Part shown: positions 31,922-40,644 of the stretch, piece after piece
Numbering within the stretch: position 1 is the stretch's first letter
Layout of the letters: each line of letters starts with the position of its first letter
Assembly: GCA_020633195.1 (NCBI GenBank)
Contig: JACKEC010000020.1
Span: 280,017-344,016 of the forward strand
Origin: Sandaracinaceae bacterium
Lineage (GTDB): Bacteria > Myxococcota_A > Polyangia > Polyangiales > Sandaracinaceae
Direction of reading: 5' to 3'
Length of the DNA: 64,000 nt
Notes under the pieces: model-generated
The model's database searches: none
Told to the model about the DNA's origin: nothing
What the model saw: the letters and a program-made list of their open reading frames with translations, nothing else
Program-made: the position numbers and the translations under genes

Positions 31922-33691
31922 TCAGCGGCTGCAGTAGCGGTGGGCGCCCGGGTTCTCGCGGAAGGGGGTGCTGTTGATCTCGGGGCAGTGGTCCCGGATG
32001 GCGTCCTTCAGCTCGGTGACCTGGTCCCAGCTCAGCGCCATCGCCTCGAACACGATGGGGAAGTCGCCGGTGCCGTTGACCACCTCGTCGAGGAGGCCGG
32101 TGTAGAGCCCGTCCTCCTCCGCGGTCACGTAGAGCGCGTCGAAGTTGTCGACGTAGGCGTCGATGATCGACCGGAACGCCTCGCCGCGGAGCTCGACGTC
32201 GTTCTCCATCGTCCCGTGCTCGGCGTTGTCGCTCAGGTTGTAGCTGCCGGTCAGGAGGATCTCGTCGTCGACGATGAGGTACTTGTGGTGCATCTGCGGG
32301 GCGTACGTGTAGTCCCAGCGGTAGGCGTAGTACTTGAACCGCAGGTCGATGCCCGAGTGGTCGACCAGGTAGGAGAAGAGGAAGCCCCGGTCGGTGCAGT
32401 CCTGCTGCGCCGCGACGCTGTCGCCCGCCTCGAGGAGGCACTGCTCGAGCTCCGACGTCTGCATGTCGTGCGTGTACTCGGACGCGTACTCCTGCCCGTC
32501 GAGGTACACGCGGATGTCGAGGTCGGGGTTCGCGGTGCGCGCGGCGAGGAGCGCCTCGACCACGGGGCGGCTGCGGAGGTGGCCGCTGGCGATCCGGATC
32601 GAGCGCCGGGCCCCCATGATGAGCGAGACCCAGTGGTCGGCGACCGCGTTGCGCCCGCGCTCGACGCTGAAGGTCGGCCCGTAGCGGCTGGAGTCGTAGG
32701 TCCGGAAGTTCGCGCTCGTGAAGACGGCGTGGACGGTCGGGTCGTCCACGATGTCCGCATTGGTGATCGCGACGTGGCCGATGGGGGCGATGTCCTCGTT
32801 CCACACGAAGGGGCGGCCGTTGTCCCAGAGGTGGTTGAACTCGCGCTGGTAGCGCAGGTTGAGCTCGGCGTTGCCGCTCAGCACCAGGGTGTTCTCGTCG
32901 TAGCGGGTCGCGGCGCTGTTCGACCAGTTGCCGCTGCCGGTCGCGAGGGTCCCCGTCGCGGCGTACGCGAGGTCGGCGCGCGGGCCGTCGAAGATCGCGA
33001 ACTTGTGGTGCATGATCTGGTTCACCCAGCGGACCTCGATGCCGAGGTCCTCGAGCTGGCCGCTCGTGCCGCCGCTGGTGCTGCTGCGGTCGTCGGTGGC
33101 GCCCTGGAAGATGAAGCGGACCTGGACGCCGCGCGCGACGGCGCGCTGCAGGGCGTCCGTCACCGTCCGGTCGCTGTAGCTGTACATCGCGATGTCGATC
33201 GAGCGCTCGCTGGCGTCGACGAGCTCGACGATCCGGGCGAGGTGGCTCTCCGACCAGTCCTGGGGCGACATGATGACCTCGGCGCCGCCCGCGGGCGCCG
33301 CGCACGCGTCGGCCCGGACCGCCTCCACGAGCTGCTGGATGGCGACGGGACCGACCCAGGACACCGCGTCGACCTCGCCGATGTTCGCGAAGAGCCGGTC
33401 GTCCTCGGTGCCGAACACGCCGTCGGCGCCGTCCCGATGCGCGGCGAGGTTCGTCGCGGCGCGAGAGTGGACCCCCCAGCCGCGGATCTCGTCGGCGCTC
33501 GCGCCCGCGTTCAGCCTCGCCACGACGGCGTCGAGCTCGCAGTCCCGGTAGTCCGATCCGTCGGCCTTGCCGCCGGGCAGGACGCCCACGTCGTCGATGC
33601 CGTCGGGAGAGGCGTCGGCCTCGAGGGCGCAGCCCCCGAGCGCGGTGAGGATGGCGAGGAGTCCCAGGGTCCGGCCGAGGTGGGTGCGCAT
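31922..33691 (-). CDS. Phospholipase D family lipoprotein
   Basis: A 589-residue lipoprotein (lipobox LGGC, Cys about 21). Residues 40-130 contain a helix-hairpin-helix-like segment (EIRGWGVHSRAATNLAAHR, IGEVDAVSWVGPVAIQQL). Two complete HKD motifs follow, HHKFAIFDGP with GSGNWS and HHKYLIVDDE with GSYNLS, so the pair can form one PLD active site. The family cleaves phosphodiesters in phospholipids or DNA; the substrate here is unknown. The ATG at 33691 begins the signal peptide. It lies 65 bases before the propeller gene, on the same strand. Confidence 0.88.
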   Translation of the reverse strand: MRTHLGRTLGLLAILTALGGCALEADASPDGIDDVGVLPGGKADGSDYRDCELDAVVARLNAGASADEIRGWGVHSRAATNLAAHRDGADGVFGTEDDRLFANIGEVDAVSWVGPVAIQQLVEAVRADACAAPAGGAEVIMSPQDWSESHLARIVELVDASERSIDIAMYSYSDRTVTDALQRAVARGVQVRFIFQGATDDRSSTSGGTSGQLEDLGIEVRWVNQIMHHKFAIFDGPRADLAYAATGTLATGSGNWSNSAATRYDENTLVLSGNAELNLRYQREFNHLWDNGRPFVWNEDIAPIGHVAITNADIVDDPTVHAVFTSANFRTYDSSRYGPTFSVERGRNAVADHWVSLIMGARRSIRIASGHLRSRPVVEALLAARTANPDLDIRVYLDGQEYASEYTHDMQTSELEQCLLEAGDSVAAQQDCTDRGFLFSYLVDHSGIDLRFKYYAYRWDYTYAPQMHHKYLIVDDEILLTGSYNLSDNAEHGTMENDVELRGEAFRSIIDAYVDNFDALYVTAEEDGLYTGLLDEVVNGTGDFPIVFEAMALSWDQVTELKDAIRDHCPEINSTPFRENPGAHRYCSR

Positions 33692-33745
33692 GACCCTCCC
33701 CAGTGCAAGCACCGGGCCCGCACCGCGGGGAGGGCCCGATCGCGC

Positions 33746-34534
33746 TCAGGCGGCGGATCGATCCGCCGATCCGGGGAGCCGGGCGGCAAGGAAAGCAGCC
33801 ACCCGCGCGAAGTACTCGTGGCGCCTCACGATCATGTGGCGGACGTGGGCCGAGTCGTCCCATCGCTCGGTCTCTACCGCTCGGTCCGCCCTGCGGAGCC
33901 GCTCGACGAACGCGTCCACGAGGTCCGACGGCACCAGCCGGTCCGCCGTGGAGTACAGGAGCAGGTGGTCCCAGGAGCCCGTATCGCAGACGACGCCGAT
34001 GCTCTGCTCGGCGGAGGCGATCTGGGTCGGGCTCACGTGGTACCAGAGCCTCAGGAACGCCCACAGAGGCGGGGTCAGCAGGGGATGGCTGAGGGCCGGG
34101 GGACGTCGGAAGGCGTGCAGCACCATCGGCATCATCGCCATCGTCGAGTATCGAGCGTAGAACCACGGGTCGATCCGCTCGGGGAACCCCGGCGCCGAGT
34201 CGAGGATCACGCCGCGGACGCGGCTCCGCAGCTCGTGGGGCAGCGCCCGCAGCGTGGCCGCGTAGGTCCAGAAGCCCGCGTTGCTGAAGGAGTGGATGAC
34301 GAGGTCGCCGGGGTCGGCCTCGACCAGCCGGTCGGCGAGCGCGCGCCCCTCTTCGGCCCAGCCCTGGGGTCGGGCCATCGCTCGGAACACATCGGCGCTC
34401 GCCGTGATCACCTCGGCCCCCGCGCGTCGGTAGAACCCGCCGACCCCGCGCAGCTGGCGAGGCCGGGATCCCGCCCAGCCCAGGATCGCGACGTGGACCC
34501 CGGTCAGGTCGAGCTGAGGCTCGTCTCCAGCCAC
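33746..34534 (-). CDS. TMEM53/DUF829-like alpha/beta hydrolase
   Basis: A protein of about 262 residues resembling the TMEM53 (DUF829) hydrolase family: the start VAILGWAGSRPRQL, nucleophile region IHSFSNAGFW, DSAPGFP, YSTADRLVP and the C-terminal SAHVRHMIVRRHEYF with the catalytic His. The activity of the family is poorly known. The start used is the GTG at 34534, inside the 3' end of gshB (31-base overlap), with AAGGTGA upstream; no Met exists near the domain start. It follows gshB in the same operon. Confidence 0.78.
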   Translation of the reverse strand: MAGDEPQLDLTGVHVAILGWAGSRPRQLRGVGGFYRRAGAEVITASADVFRAMARPQGWAEEGRALADRLVEADPGDLVIHSFSNAGFWTYAATLRALPHELRSRVRGVILDSAPGFPERIDPWFYARYSTMAMMPMVLHAFRRPPALSHPLLTPPLWAFLRLWYHVSPTQIASAEQSIGVVCDTGSWDHLLLYSTADRLVPSDLVDAFVERLRRADRAVETERWDDSAHVRHMIVRRHEYFARVAAFLAARLPGSADRSAA

Positions 34535-35448
34535 TCGATCACCTTCGCTTCGAGGTTCTGCCCCGAGAGCCGGGAGGCCTGCTGGATCCCCGTCGGGCTC
34601 GTGACGTTGACCTCGGTCAGGTAGCCGCCGATGACGTCGAGGCCTACGAAGACGAGCCCGTCCTGGCGCAGGCGCGGACCCACCGTCGCCACGATGCGCT
34701 GGTCCGCCTCGTCGAGCTCCGTCGCGGCGACGCGGCCGCCGACGTGGATGTTGCTGCGCAGATCGCCGCCCTGGGGCACCCGGAGGATCACCCCGAGGAA
34801 CTCGCCGTTCAGGAGGAGGATCCGCTTGTCTCCTTGCTTCACCTCGGGGAGGTAGCGCTGGACCATGGCGAGGCGGCGCCCCTCGCGGGTGACCGTCTCG
34901 AGGATCGCGTTGACGTTGGGGTCGTCGTTGGCGATCGCGAAGATGCCCTCGCCGCCCTTGCCGTCGAGGGGCTTGATGACGGCGCGACCACCGACGCGGG
35001 CGGTGAACGCCTTGATGCGGTCCTTGTGGCTGGTGACGAGCGTCTCGGGCATCAGCTCGGGGAAGTGCGTCGCGTAGAGCTTCTCGTTGGCGTCGCGCAG
35101 CCCGCGCGGGTCGTTGACGACGAGGGTCTGGCCGCGGAGCCCCTCGAGCACCTGGGTCGCCCAGAGGTAGTCGGCGTCGAAGGGGGGGTCCTTGCGCACG
35201 AACACCACGTCGACGTCGGCGAGCGCCACGTCCTCGACCTCGCCGAGGGTGATCGGCGGGGTGGTCTCGCGTGAGCACCGCGCGCGCCGCACGCGCGCCC
35301 CGGCCACCCCGGCCTCGAGGAAGAGGTCTTGCGCCGTGCAGTGGTCCACGCGGTGCCCGCGGCGCTCGGCCTCGAGCATGATGGCGAAGGAGGTGTCCTC
35401 GTCGACCTGCACGGTCGAGACGGGGTCCATGACGACGACGATGCGCAT
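34504..35448 (-). CDS. gshB: Glutathione synthetase
   Basis: A 314-residue ATP-grasp ligase that joins glycine to gamma-glutamylcysteine. The family pattern is complete: MRIVVVMDPV start, VFVRKDPPFD, the NDPRGLRDANEKLYA block, VIKPLDGKGGEGIF (the grasp loop), VQRYLPEVKQGDKRILLL and VTSPTGIQQ. The length matches E. coli GshB (about 316). It heads a short operon with the TMEM53-like gene; no gshA is in the window. Gamma-glutamyltransferase, which breaks down glutathione, is encoded about 0.85 kb away on the other strand. Confidence 0.96.
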   Translation of the reverse strand: MRIVVVMDPVSTVQVDEDTSFAIMLEAERRGHRVDHCTAQDLFLEAGVAGARVRRARCSRETTPPITLGEVEDVALADVDVVFVRKDPPFDADYLWATQVLEGLRGQTLVVNDPRGLRDANEKLYATHFPELMPETLVTSHKDRIKAFTARVGGRAVIKPLDGKGGEGIFAIANDDPNVNAILETVTREGRRLAMVQRYLPEVKQGDKRILLLNGEFLGVILRVPQGGDLRSNIHVGGRVAATELDEADQRIVATVGPRLRQDGLVFVGLDVIGGYLTEVNVTSPTGIQQASRLSGQNLEAKVIEWLETSLSST

Positions 35449-35504
35449 CGAGGGGATGTGTGGAGCGCGACCTCCCCCGAAGCAACCCGGTCGGGTCGAC
35501 CCGC

Positions 35505-36248
35505 TCAGGGGAGGAAGCTCAACGCGATCGTCCGGTAGACGAAGCGCACCTCGCCCTCGACCGCGAAGCGATCGAAGAGCTCGCCGAGCGCCGCGTCGAA
35601 GCTCGGTCGGTCGGTGACGCCGTGCTTCACGTACGAGCTCGACCAGACGCGGCCGAAGAACGCGTCGCGGTCGAGCGGCTGCGCGTGCGGGAACGCCACG
35701 CGCCGCGGGTCGACGCGCTCGGCGACGGAGGCCGCGCGGGGCTCCGCGCCGACGTCGACGTAGTCGGGCGCGCGCTCGAGGAGGAGCTCCTCGTAGGCCG
35801 CCATCAGCGGGTCGGTCAGGTCGCGCAGGTTCCAAAACGCGATCACGCGCCCCTCCGGGCGCAGGAGCGCGCGGAAGCGCGGCAGCGCCCGATCCAGATC
35901 GATCCAGTGGAAGCTCTGCGCGCCGACGATCGCGTCACAGCGCTCGACCCCTTCGCCGAGCACGCTCGCGTCGAGCGTCTCCGCGTCCGAGCGCACGTAA
36001 CGGACCTCGCCACCCTCGCGCCGCGCCGCCTCGAGCATGGCCTCGTTGGGGTCCACCCCCACGACGCGCAGGCCGCGATCCGCGAGCGCGCGGGACGAGA
36101 TCCCCGTCCCGCAGCCCACGTCGACGACCAGGTCACCGGCCTCGAGGGCGGCGTCCTCGACGAGCCAGTCGAAGAGCGCGGCGGGGTAGTCGGGCCGGTA
36201 GCGGCGGTAGTCGTCGACGGTGGCGCTGAAGCGGTCCCGGGGATCCAT
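35505..36248 (-). CDS. SAM-dependent methyltransferase (class I)
   Basis: A 247-residue methyltransferase with the SAM motif I VVDVGCGTGISSR (about 41-53), acidic loop VGVDPNEAML and motif IV/V CDAIVGAQSFHWID. The FHWID phrase is typical of the UbiE/TrmB-like group that acts on small molecules. The substrate is unknown. It is the gene upstream of gshB on the same strand, separated by 56 bases, and is divergent from ggt. Confidence 0.85.
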   Translation of the reverse strand: MDPRDRFSATVDDYRRYRPDYPAALFDWLVEDAALEAGDLVVDVGCGTGISSRALADRGLRVVGVDPNEAMLEAARREGGEVRYVRSDAETLDASVLGEGVERCDAIVGAQSFHWIDLDRALPRFRALLRPEGRVIAFWNLRDLTDPLMAAYEELLLERAPDYVDVGAEPRAASVAERVDPRRVAFPHAQPLDRDAFFGRVWSSSYVKHGVTDRPSFDAALGELFDRFAVEGEVRFVYRTIALSFLP

Positions 36249-36295
36249 CGGGGGGCAGTCTGGCGGTCGGCGCGCTTCGGAGGCAAGGTCCGCCC

Positions 36296-38038
36296 ATGCG
36301 CTCTCGCCTCTCGCTGACCGTCGCCCTCGCGCTCCTCGTCCCCGTGCTCGTCGCGCAGCAAGCGGAGGACACCGGCGAGGCGGTCTTCGCGCAGTACGCC
36401 GTCGCGAGCGATCACGAGCTCGCGTCGCAGGCGGGCGCCGAGGTGCTCGCCGCCGGCGGCAACGCCGCGGACGCGGCGGCGGCCACGATGCTCGCGCTCG
36501 GCGTGGTGGGCCCGGCCTCGAGCGGGCTCGGCGGGGGTGGCTTCGCCCTCTACTACCGCGCCTCCGATCACTCGATGCACTACATCGACTTCCGCGAGGA
36601 GGCGCCCGGCGCGGCGACCGCGGAGATGTTCGCGCGCCGCGAGGGCGACGACGAGCAGACCGCCGCGAACCGCTCGCGCGCGGGCGGGCTCGCGGTCGGC
36701 GTCCCGGGCGAGCCGGCGGGCGTCGAGGCGCTGATCGAGCAGCTCGGGTCGGGTCGGGTCACCCGCAGTCAGATCGTCGCGCCGGCGATGCGGCGCGCCC
36801 GCGAGGGCTGGGACACGACGCCGCTGTGGGAGCGCTTCAGCCGCTGGCTCGGCGAGTCGCTCCGCGCCGACCCGGTGTTTGGCCGCTGGTTCCCGCGCGG
36901 CAGCGCGTTCATCCCGAGCGGCCACCACGTCGACAACCCCGCGCTCGCCCGCACCCTCGGCGAGTTCGCCGCCCACGGCGCCGAGCCGTTCTACCGCGGC
37001 CGCGTCGCGCGCGAGATCGTGCGCCAGGTCCGCGCCCACGGCGGCGTGATGACCGCCGAGGATCTCGCCGCGTACCGCGTCGCGGTGCGTGAGCCGCTCG
37101 TCGCCGAGCACTTCGGCCGGCGCTGGGTGACCGCGCCGCCGCCGTCCGCGGGCGGCGTCACGCTGCTCGCGTCGCTCGGGCTCCTGGAGCGCTGGTTGCC
37201 GCCGAGCCTGCGGGCGGAGGACTCCGTCTACTTCCGCCACGCGCTGGTCGAGAGCTGGAAGGGCCCGTACACGGACCGCCACCTCTACCTCGGCGACCCC
37301 GATCACGTGGACGTGCCCACCGCGGCGCTGCTGCGCGGCGAGCGCGCCGACCAGCGGGCGCGCGTGTTCCACCCGATGCTCGCGCAGCCGACGTCTCGCT
37401 ACGACCTCCCGCTCGACACCCCGCCCCGCCGCGCCGCGCGGCCCGGCGGCGACGCGGGGACCTCGCACTTCTGCGTCGCCGACGCCGAGGGCAACGTCGC
37501 GGCGGTCACGACGACCGTCAACTTGCCTTTCGGGGCTCGGTTCACCGCGGCGGGCCTCGTGCTCAACGATCAGATGGACGACTTCGCGCGAGAGGTCGGT
37601 CAGCCCAACGCCTTCGGGCTCGTCGGCGGGGCGCCGAACCTCCCGGGCCCGAGCCGCCGGCCGCTCTCGAGCATGTCGCCGACCATCGTGTTCGAGGGCG
37701 ACCGCCCGATCCTGTGCGCCGGCGCCGCGGGCGGCTCGCGCATCATCACCGCGACCGAGCAGGTCCTGCTGTTCTCCGTCCTCTTCGGCGACACCGCCGG
37801 CGAGGCCCTCGCGCGTCGCCGCGTCCACCACCAGGGCGACCCGGCGACCACGAGCTACGAGGAGGGCATGGACGAGGCGCTGGTCGACGGCCTGCGCCGC
37901 CGCGGCCACGACATGCAGTCGCTCGACCACTCCGCGGTCGTGCAGGTCATCCGCCTCGTCTACGGCGAGGACGGCGCCGTCACCCAGATCCAGGCCGGCA
38001 GCGACCCCCGCAAGGGCGGCCGCCCCGCAGGACACTGA
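36296..38038 (+). CDS. ggt: Gamma-glutamyltransferase
   Basis: A 580-residue secreted enzyme that cleaves or transfers the gamma-glutamyl group of glutathione. A signal peptide (about 1-20) is followed by the large-subunit start YAVASDHELASQAGAEVL, GGNAADAA and SSGLGGGGF. The catalytic Thr389 opens the TSHF motif, where autoprocessing would produce the small subunit; RPLSSMSPT and GAAGGSRII follow. The order and length match the family. It probably acts in the periplasm. The start has AAGG 9 bases upstream. Confidence 0.94.
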   Translation: MRSRLSLTVALALLVPVLVAQQAEDTGEAVFAQYAVASDHELASQAGAEVLAAGGNAADAAAATMLALGVVGPASSGLGGGGFALYYRASDHSMHYIDFREEAPGAATAEMFARREGDDEQTAANRSRAGGLAVGVPGEPAGVEALIEQLGSGRVTRSQIVAPAMRRAREGWDTTPLWERFSRWLGESLRADPVFGRWFPRGSAFIPSGHHVDNPALARTLGEFAAHGAEPFYRGRVAREIVRQVRAHGGVMTAEDLAAYRVAVREPLVAEHFGRRWVTAPPPSAGGVTLLASLGLLERWLPPSLRAEDSVYFRHALVESWKGPYTDRHLYLGDPDHVDVPTAALLRGERADQRARVFHPMLAQPTSRYDLPLDTPPRRAARPGGDAGTSHFCVADAEGNVAAVTTTVNLPFGARFTAAGLVLNDQMDDFAREVGQPNAFGLVGGAPNLPGPSRRPLSSMSPTIVFEGDRPILCAGAAGGSRIITATEQVLLFSVLFGDTAGEALARRRVHHQGDPATTSYEEGMDEALVDGLRRRGHDMQSLDHSAVVQVIRLVYGEDGAVTQIQAGSDPRKGGRPAGH

Positions 38039-38081
38039 TCTCTGGAGGGTTCGTTCCAAACCCTGGGCGGCTAGCTCAGTG
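38033..38081. terminator. Nested hairpin between convergent genes
   Basis: CACTGA (38033-38038) pairs with TCAGTG (38076-38081), both containing a stop codon, and AGGGTT near 38046 pairs with AACCCT as an inner stem. It is the only structure in the 37 bases between ggt and the small ORF. Confidence 0.4.
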
Positions 38082-38213
38082 CGCGACCAGGGCCACGCTC
38101 TCCATCGCCATGTAGGTGATGAGCGCGAGGAGCGCGGCGATCGACACGGGCATCAGCCACAGGAACACGAGGTCGCCCGAGGTGGTGCCTTCGTTGCGGG
38201 GATGACTCTTCAC
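38076..38213 (-). CDS. 45-residue single-pass membrane protein
   Basis: A small ORF starting at a GTG that overlaps the stop of the START-like gene (GTGA), with GGAGG 4 bases upstream. It encodes VKSHPRNEGTTSGDLVFLW, then a hydrophobic helix (LMPVSIAALLALITYMAM) and a short tail ESVALVAH. The strong ribosome site, exact stop/start overlap and clean membrane helix argue for a real gene. The N-terminus should be cytoplasmic if the helix is inserted N-in. Function is unknown; it may anchor or assist the upstream lipid-binding-fold protein. Confidence 0.7.
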   Translation of the reverse strand: MKSHPRNEGTTSGDLVFLWLMPVSIAALLALITYMAMESVALVAH

Positions 38214-38737
38214 GGTGCCTCCGTCGAGCCCTTGGTGAGGCCCTTCTCTCGGATGTAGTCGTTGGTGAACTTGGACGCCTTCACGTAGCTGTCGCGCGTC
38301 GTCTTCTCGATGAACTTCTCGACCGCGCCGCCGACCCCGAACACGCGCACCTCGATGTTGATCTCGGCGAAGCGCTCGACGCCGTTCGCGACCGGCTCGG
38401 CCCAGAGGCGGCCGTTGATCGTGACCTTGTCGCTCAGCTTGCTGAGCGTGATCGCGTAGGTCCAGACCCGCGTCTCGGGATCGTAGGTCCCGTTCTCGGT
38501 GTAGGTCAGCGAGTCCCCGATCAGCTTGCGGACCACCGCGGGCGCCTCGGCGGTCGGCTCCATGCGCAGCGTCCGCGTCCGCTTGCCGCCGGGCTCGCCG
38601 GTGAGGTCCAGGACGCTGAAGCCCTTGAAGCCCAGCGCCTCGTTGTACATCCGGTCGTTGTACTCGGAGCTGAAGAAGATCTCGTTCCAGTAGGTGTCGA
38701 GATCCGTGTGGAACACGTGCCGTACGGTGAACTGCAT
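38210..38737 (-). CDS. START-like (DUF2505, SRPBCC) protein
   Basis: A 175-residue soluble protein with the helix-grip (SRPBCC/START) fold of the DUF2505 family: MQFTVRHVFHTDLDTYW start, KRTRTLRMEP strand and the C-terminal helix VEKFIEKTTRDSYVKASKF. Such proteins have a deep hydrophobic pocket for a lipid or other small ligand; the ligand here is unknown. The stop overlaps the start of a 45-residue membrane protein. The start is the only Met at the fold's beginning. Confidence 0.82.
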   Translation of the reverse strand: MQFTVRHVFHTDLDTYWNEIFFSSEYNDRMYNEALGFKGFSVLDLTGEPGGKRTRTLRMEPTAEAPAVVRKLIGDSLTYTENGTYDPETRVWTYAITLSKLSDKVTINGRLWAEPVANGVERFAEINIEVRVFGVGGAVEKFIEKTTRDSYVKASKFTNDYIREKGLTKGSTEAP

Positions 38738-38782
38738 GCCAGGCCCTGCTGCTCGCTGCTTGGGGGACCGAGTGCTAGCAGC

Positions 38783-39547
38783 TCAATCGGTGACGCGCAG
38801 CAGGACCACCGTCACGTTGTCCTCGCCGCCGTTCTCGTTGGCCCGATCGATGAGCCCCTTGGCCGCCGCGTCGAGCTCTTCGTTCTCGAGCACGGTGTCG
38901 CGGATCACCTCGTCGGTGATCATCCCGCTGAGGCCGTCCGAGCAGAGCACGTAGACGTCCTTCGCCTTGGGCTGCTCCGGCACGAGGTCGACGACCACCG
39001 AGTCCTGCATCCCGAGCGCGCGGGTGATCACGTTCTTGGGCAGCTCGTCGCGCTGCTCCTGCGTCATGTCGGGCATGACCAGGAGGTAGTCGTTGAGGAG
39101 CGAGTGGTCGCGCGTGAGCTGCGTGATCTCGCCGTCCCGGACGCGGTACGCGCGGCTGTCGCCGACGTGCGCGACGTACATCCGCTTGCGCTCGCGGGCG
39201 AAGAGCGCGCCGACGACCGTGGTGCCCATCCCGTGGACCTCGCGGTAGCGCGTCGACGCCTCGAAGATCCGCTTGTTGGCGACCTTGATGCCGGTGATGA
39301 GCCGGTTCTCCTCGACCGACAGGTGCGGGTCGAAGTGGAAGGGCCAGGTCGCGTCCTCCTTGGAGGTGGCCTGGAAGAACGAGGCGATCGTGTGGGTCGC
39401 CATCTTGGAGGCGACGTCGCCGGCGCGGTGGCCGCCCATGCCGTCCGCCACGATGAACAGATCGTAGTCCGGCAGGATGCAGAACGAGTCTTCGTTGTGC
39501 TCCCGCTGCTGGCCGACGTCCGAAAGCCCTGCCGCGATGATGTTCAT
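38783..39547 (-). CDS. PP2C-family Ser/Thr protein phosphatase
   Basis: A 254-residue phosphatase that would reverse the action of Pkn-type kinases such as the one at 3318-5099. All PPM motifs are present: HNEDSF, VADGMGGHRAGDVASKMA, GTTVVGALF, VAHVGDSRAYRVRDG, LCSDGLSGMI and GGEDNVTVVLL, with the Asp residues that bind the two metal ions. There is no membrane segment. The start at 39547 gives the standard NIIAAGLSDVG opening of the fold. There is no direct link to a specific kinase. Confidence 0.94.
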   Translation of the reverse strand: MNIIAAGLSDVGQQREHNEDSFCILPDYDLFIVADGMGGHRAGDVASKMATHTIASFFQATSKEDATWPFHFDPHLSVEENRLITGIKVANKRIFEASTRYREVHGMGTTVVGALFARERKRMYVAHVGDSRAYRVRDGEITQLTRDHSLLNDYLLVMPDMTQEQRDELPKNVITRALGMQDSVVVDLVPEQPKAKDVYVLCSDGLSGMITDEVIRDTVLENEELDAAAKGLIDRANENGGEDNVTVVLLRVTD

Positions 39548-39624
39548 GCTCGCTTCGCGCCCGGAAGCATCGTTGTGGCAAAGCTCGCGTGCGCGGCGTC
39601 GAGTGTCAAGGAAGTTCCGGCTCG

Positions 39625-40644
39625 CTACACCGACAGGCCGACGCGTCGACGCGCGACGAGGCAGCCGTCCGAGCCCGGCTCGAGGTCGCGGCACGTGCGG
39701 GGCCGGTCGTCGTAGACCGAGCAGGAGAACGGCACCTCGCAACCGTCCCCGGAGAGCGGCGGACAGCGTCCGTCGACGCGCCGCAGGACGAGCCGGCCGT
39801 CGATCCGCTCGACCAGCGATCCGTGCCGCGCGACGAAGGGGTCGTCGGCCTCGAGCTCGACGACGTCGAAGCCCTCCCGGCAGCAGGCACCGCAGGCGCG
39901 GCAGTCGAGCCCCGCGGCGAACGCCTCGCACGGCGGCCACGCCGGATCGACGGCCGCGCCGACGACCGCGCAGACGTCGCCCCGCCACGCGCACGAGCCG
40001 CAGCCGCCCGTGGCGGCGACGTGGATCCAGCCCCCCGCCGGGTGACGCGCGCGCGGCGCGTCCACGTCCCCGAGCAGCGAGCCCGCGTCGGCGAAGGGCG
40101 CGGCGGCGGCGACCACCAGCGCGCTCGCGCGCAGGGCGTCGTCGAGGTGAGGCCCCCACGGCGGCCGCGCGGACCGACCGATCGCGAGGCGCGCGAGCTC
40201 TGTGCTCGCCGACGCGCTGACCGACGCGCTCGCGTCGTCCTCGGCCAGCGGATCGGGGCCGAGCCGATCGAAGAACGCGCGGTGATCGGTGGTCGGCGCG
40301 AGCACCCGCCGCAGGCCCCATCGCCCCGCCAGGTGAGCCTGCGCGCGGAGGCACGCGTGCTCTCGCGCGAGGTCGCGCGGGTCGGTGTTCTCGAGCCCCC
40401 AGTCGGGGCGCTCGAAGGACTCCGGCCCCTGGACGAGCGAGTGACAGAGCTCGTGGAAGATCATCTGCGCGAGGCAGTCGTCGGCGTCGAGCGACGCGTC
40501 GTCCCCGAGCAGCAAGGCCCCGCGCCCGTCGGTCGTCGCGAACGCGTCCGGCGTGCGCGCGACGGTCAGCCCGATCCGACGCGCGGCCTCGGTCCAGATC
40601 CGATCGAGCGGATCCTCGTAGCGTCGACGGATCTCGCGGGTCAT
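39625..40644 (-). CDS. HExxH-motif protein fused to a YkgJ-type Cys cluster
   Basis: A 339-residue protein. The N-terminal half has the zinc-protease-like signature FHELCHSL (His-Glu-x-x-His). The C-terminal half (about 220-325) has many Cys in a YkgJ-like pattern: CRACGACC, CPPL, CEVPFSCSVYDDRPRTCRDLEPG. The combination suggests either a metallopeptidase with a metal-chelating tail or a domain fusion in which the HExxH half binds metal without catalysis. It is translationally coupled (ATGA) to the Slt gene just upstream. Confidence 0.75.
   Translation of the reverse strand: MTREIRRRYEDPLDRIWTEAARRIGLTVARTPDAFATTDGRGALLLGDDASLDADDCLAQMIFHELCHSLVQGPESFERPDWGLENTDPRDLAREHACLRAQAHLAGRWGLRRVLAPTTDHRAFFDRLGPDPLAEDDASASVSASASTELARLAIGRSARPPWGPHLDDALRASALVVAAAAPFADAGSLLGDVDAPRARHPAGGWIHVAATGGCGSCAWRGDVCAVVGAAVDPAWPPCEAFAAGLDCRACGACCREGFDVVELEADDPFVARHGSLVERIDGRLVLRRVDGRCPPLSGDGCEVPFSCSVYDDRPRTCRDLEPGSDGCLVARRRVGLSV

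Noticed and set aside
38040..38075. tRNA-like GGTTCGTTCC loop
   Set aside because: Only a T-arm-like piece is present; no acceptor or anticodon stem can be drawn. It is better explained as part of a terminator hairpin.
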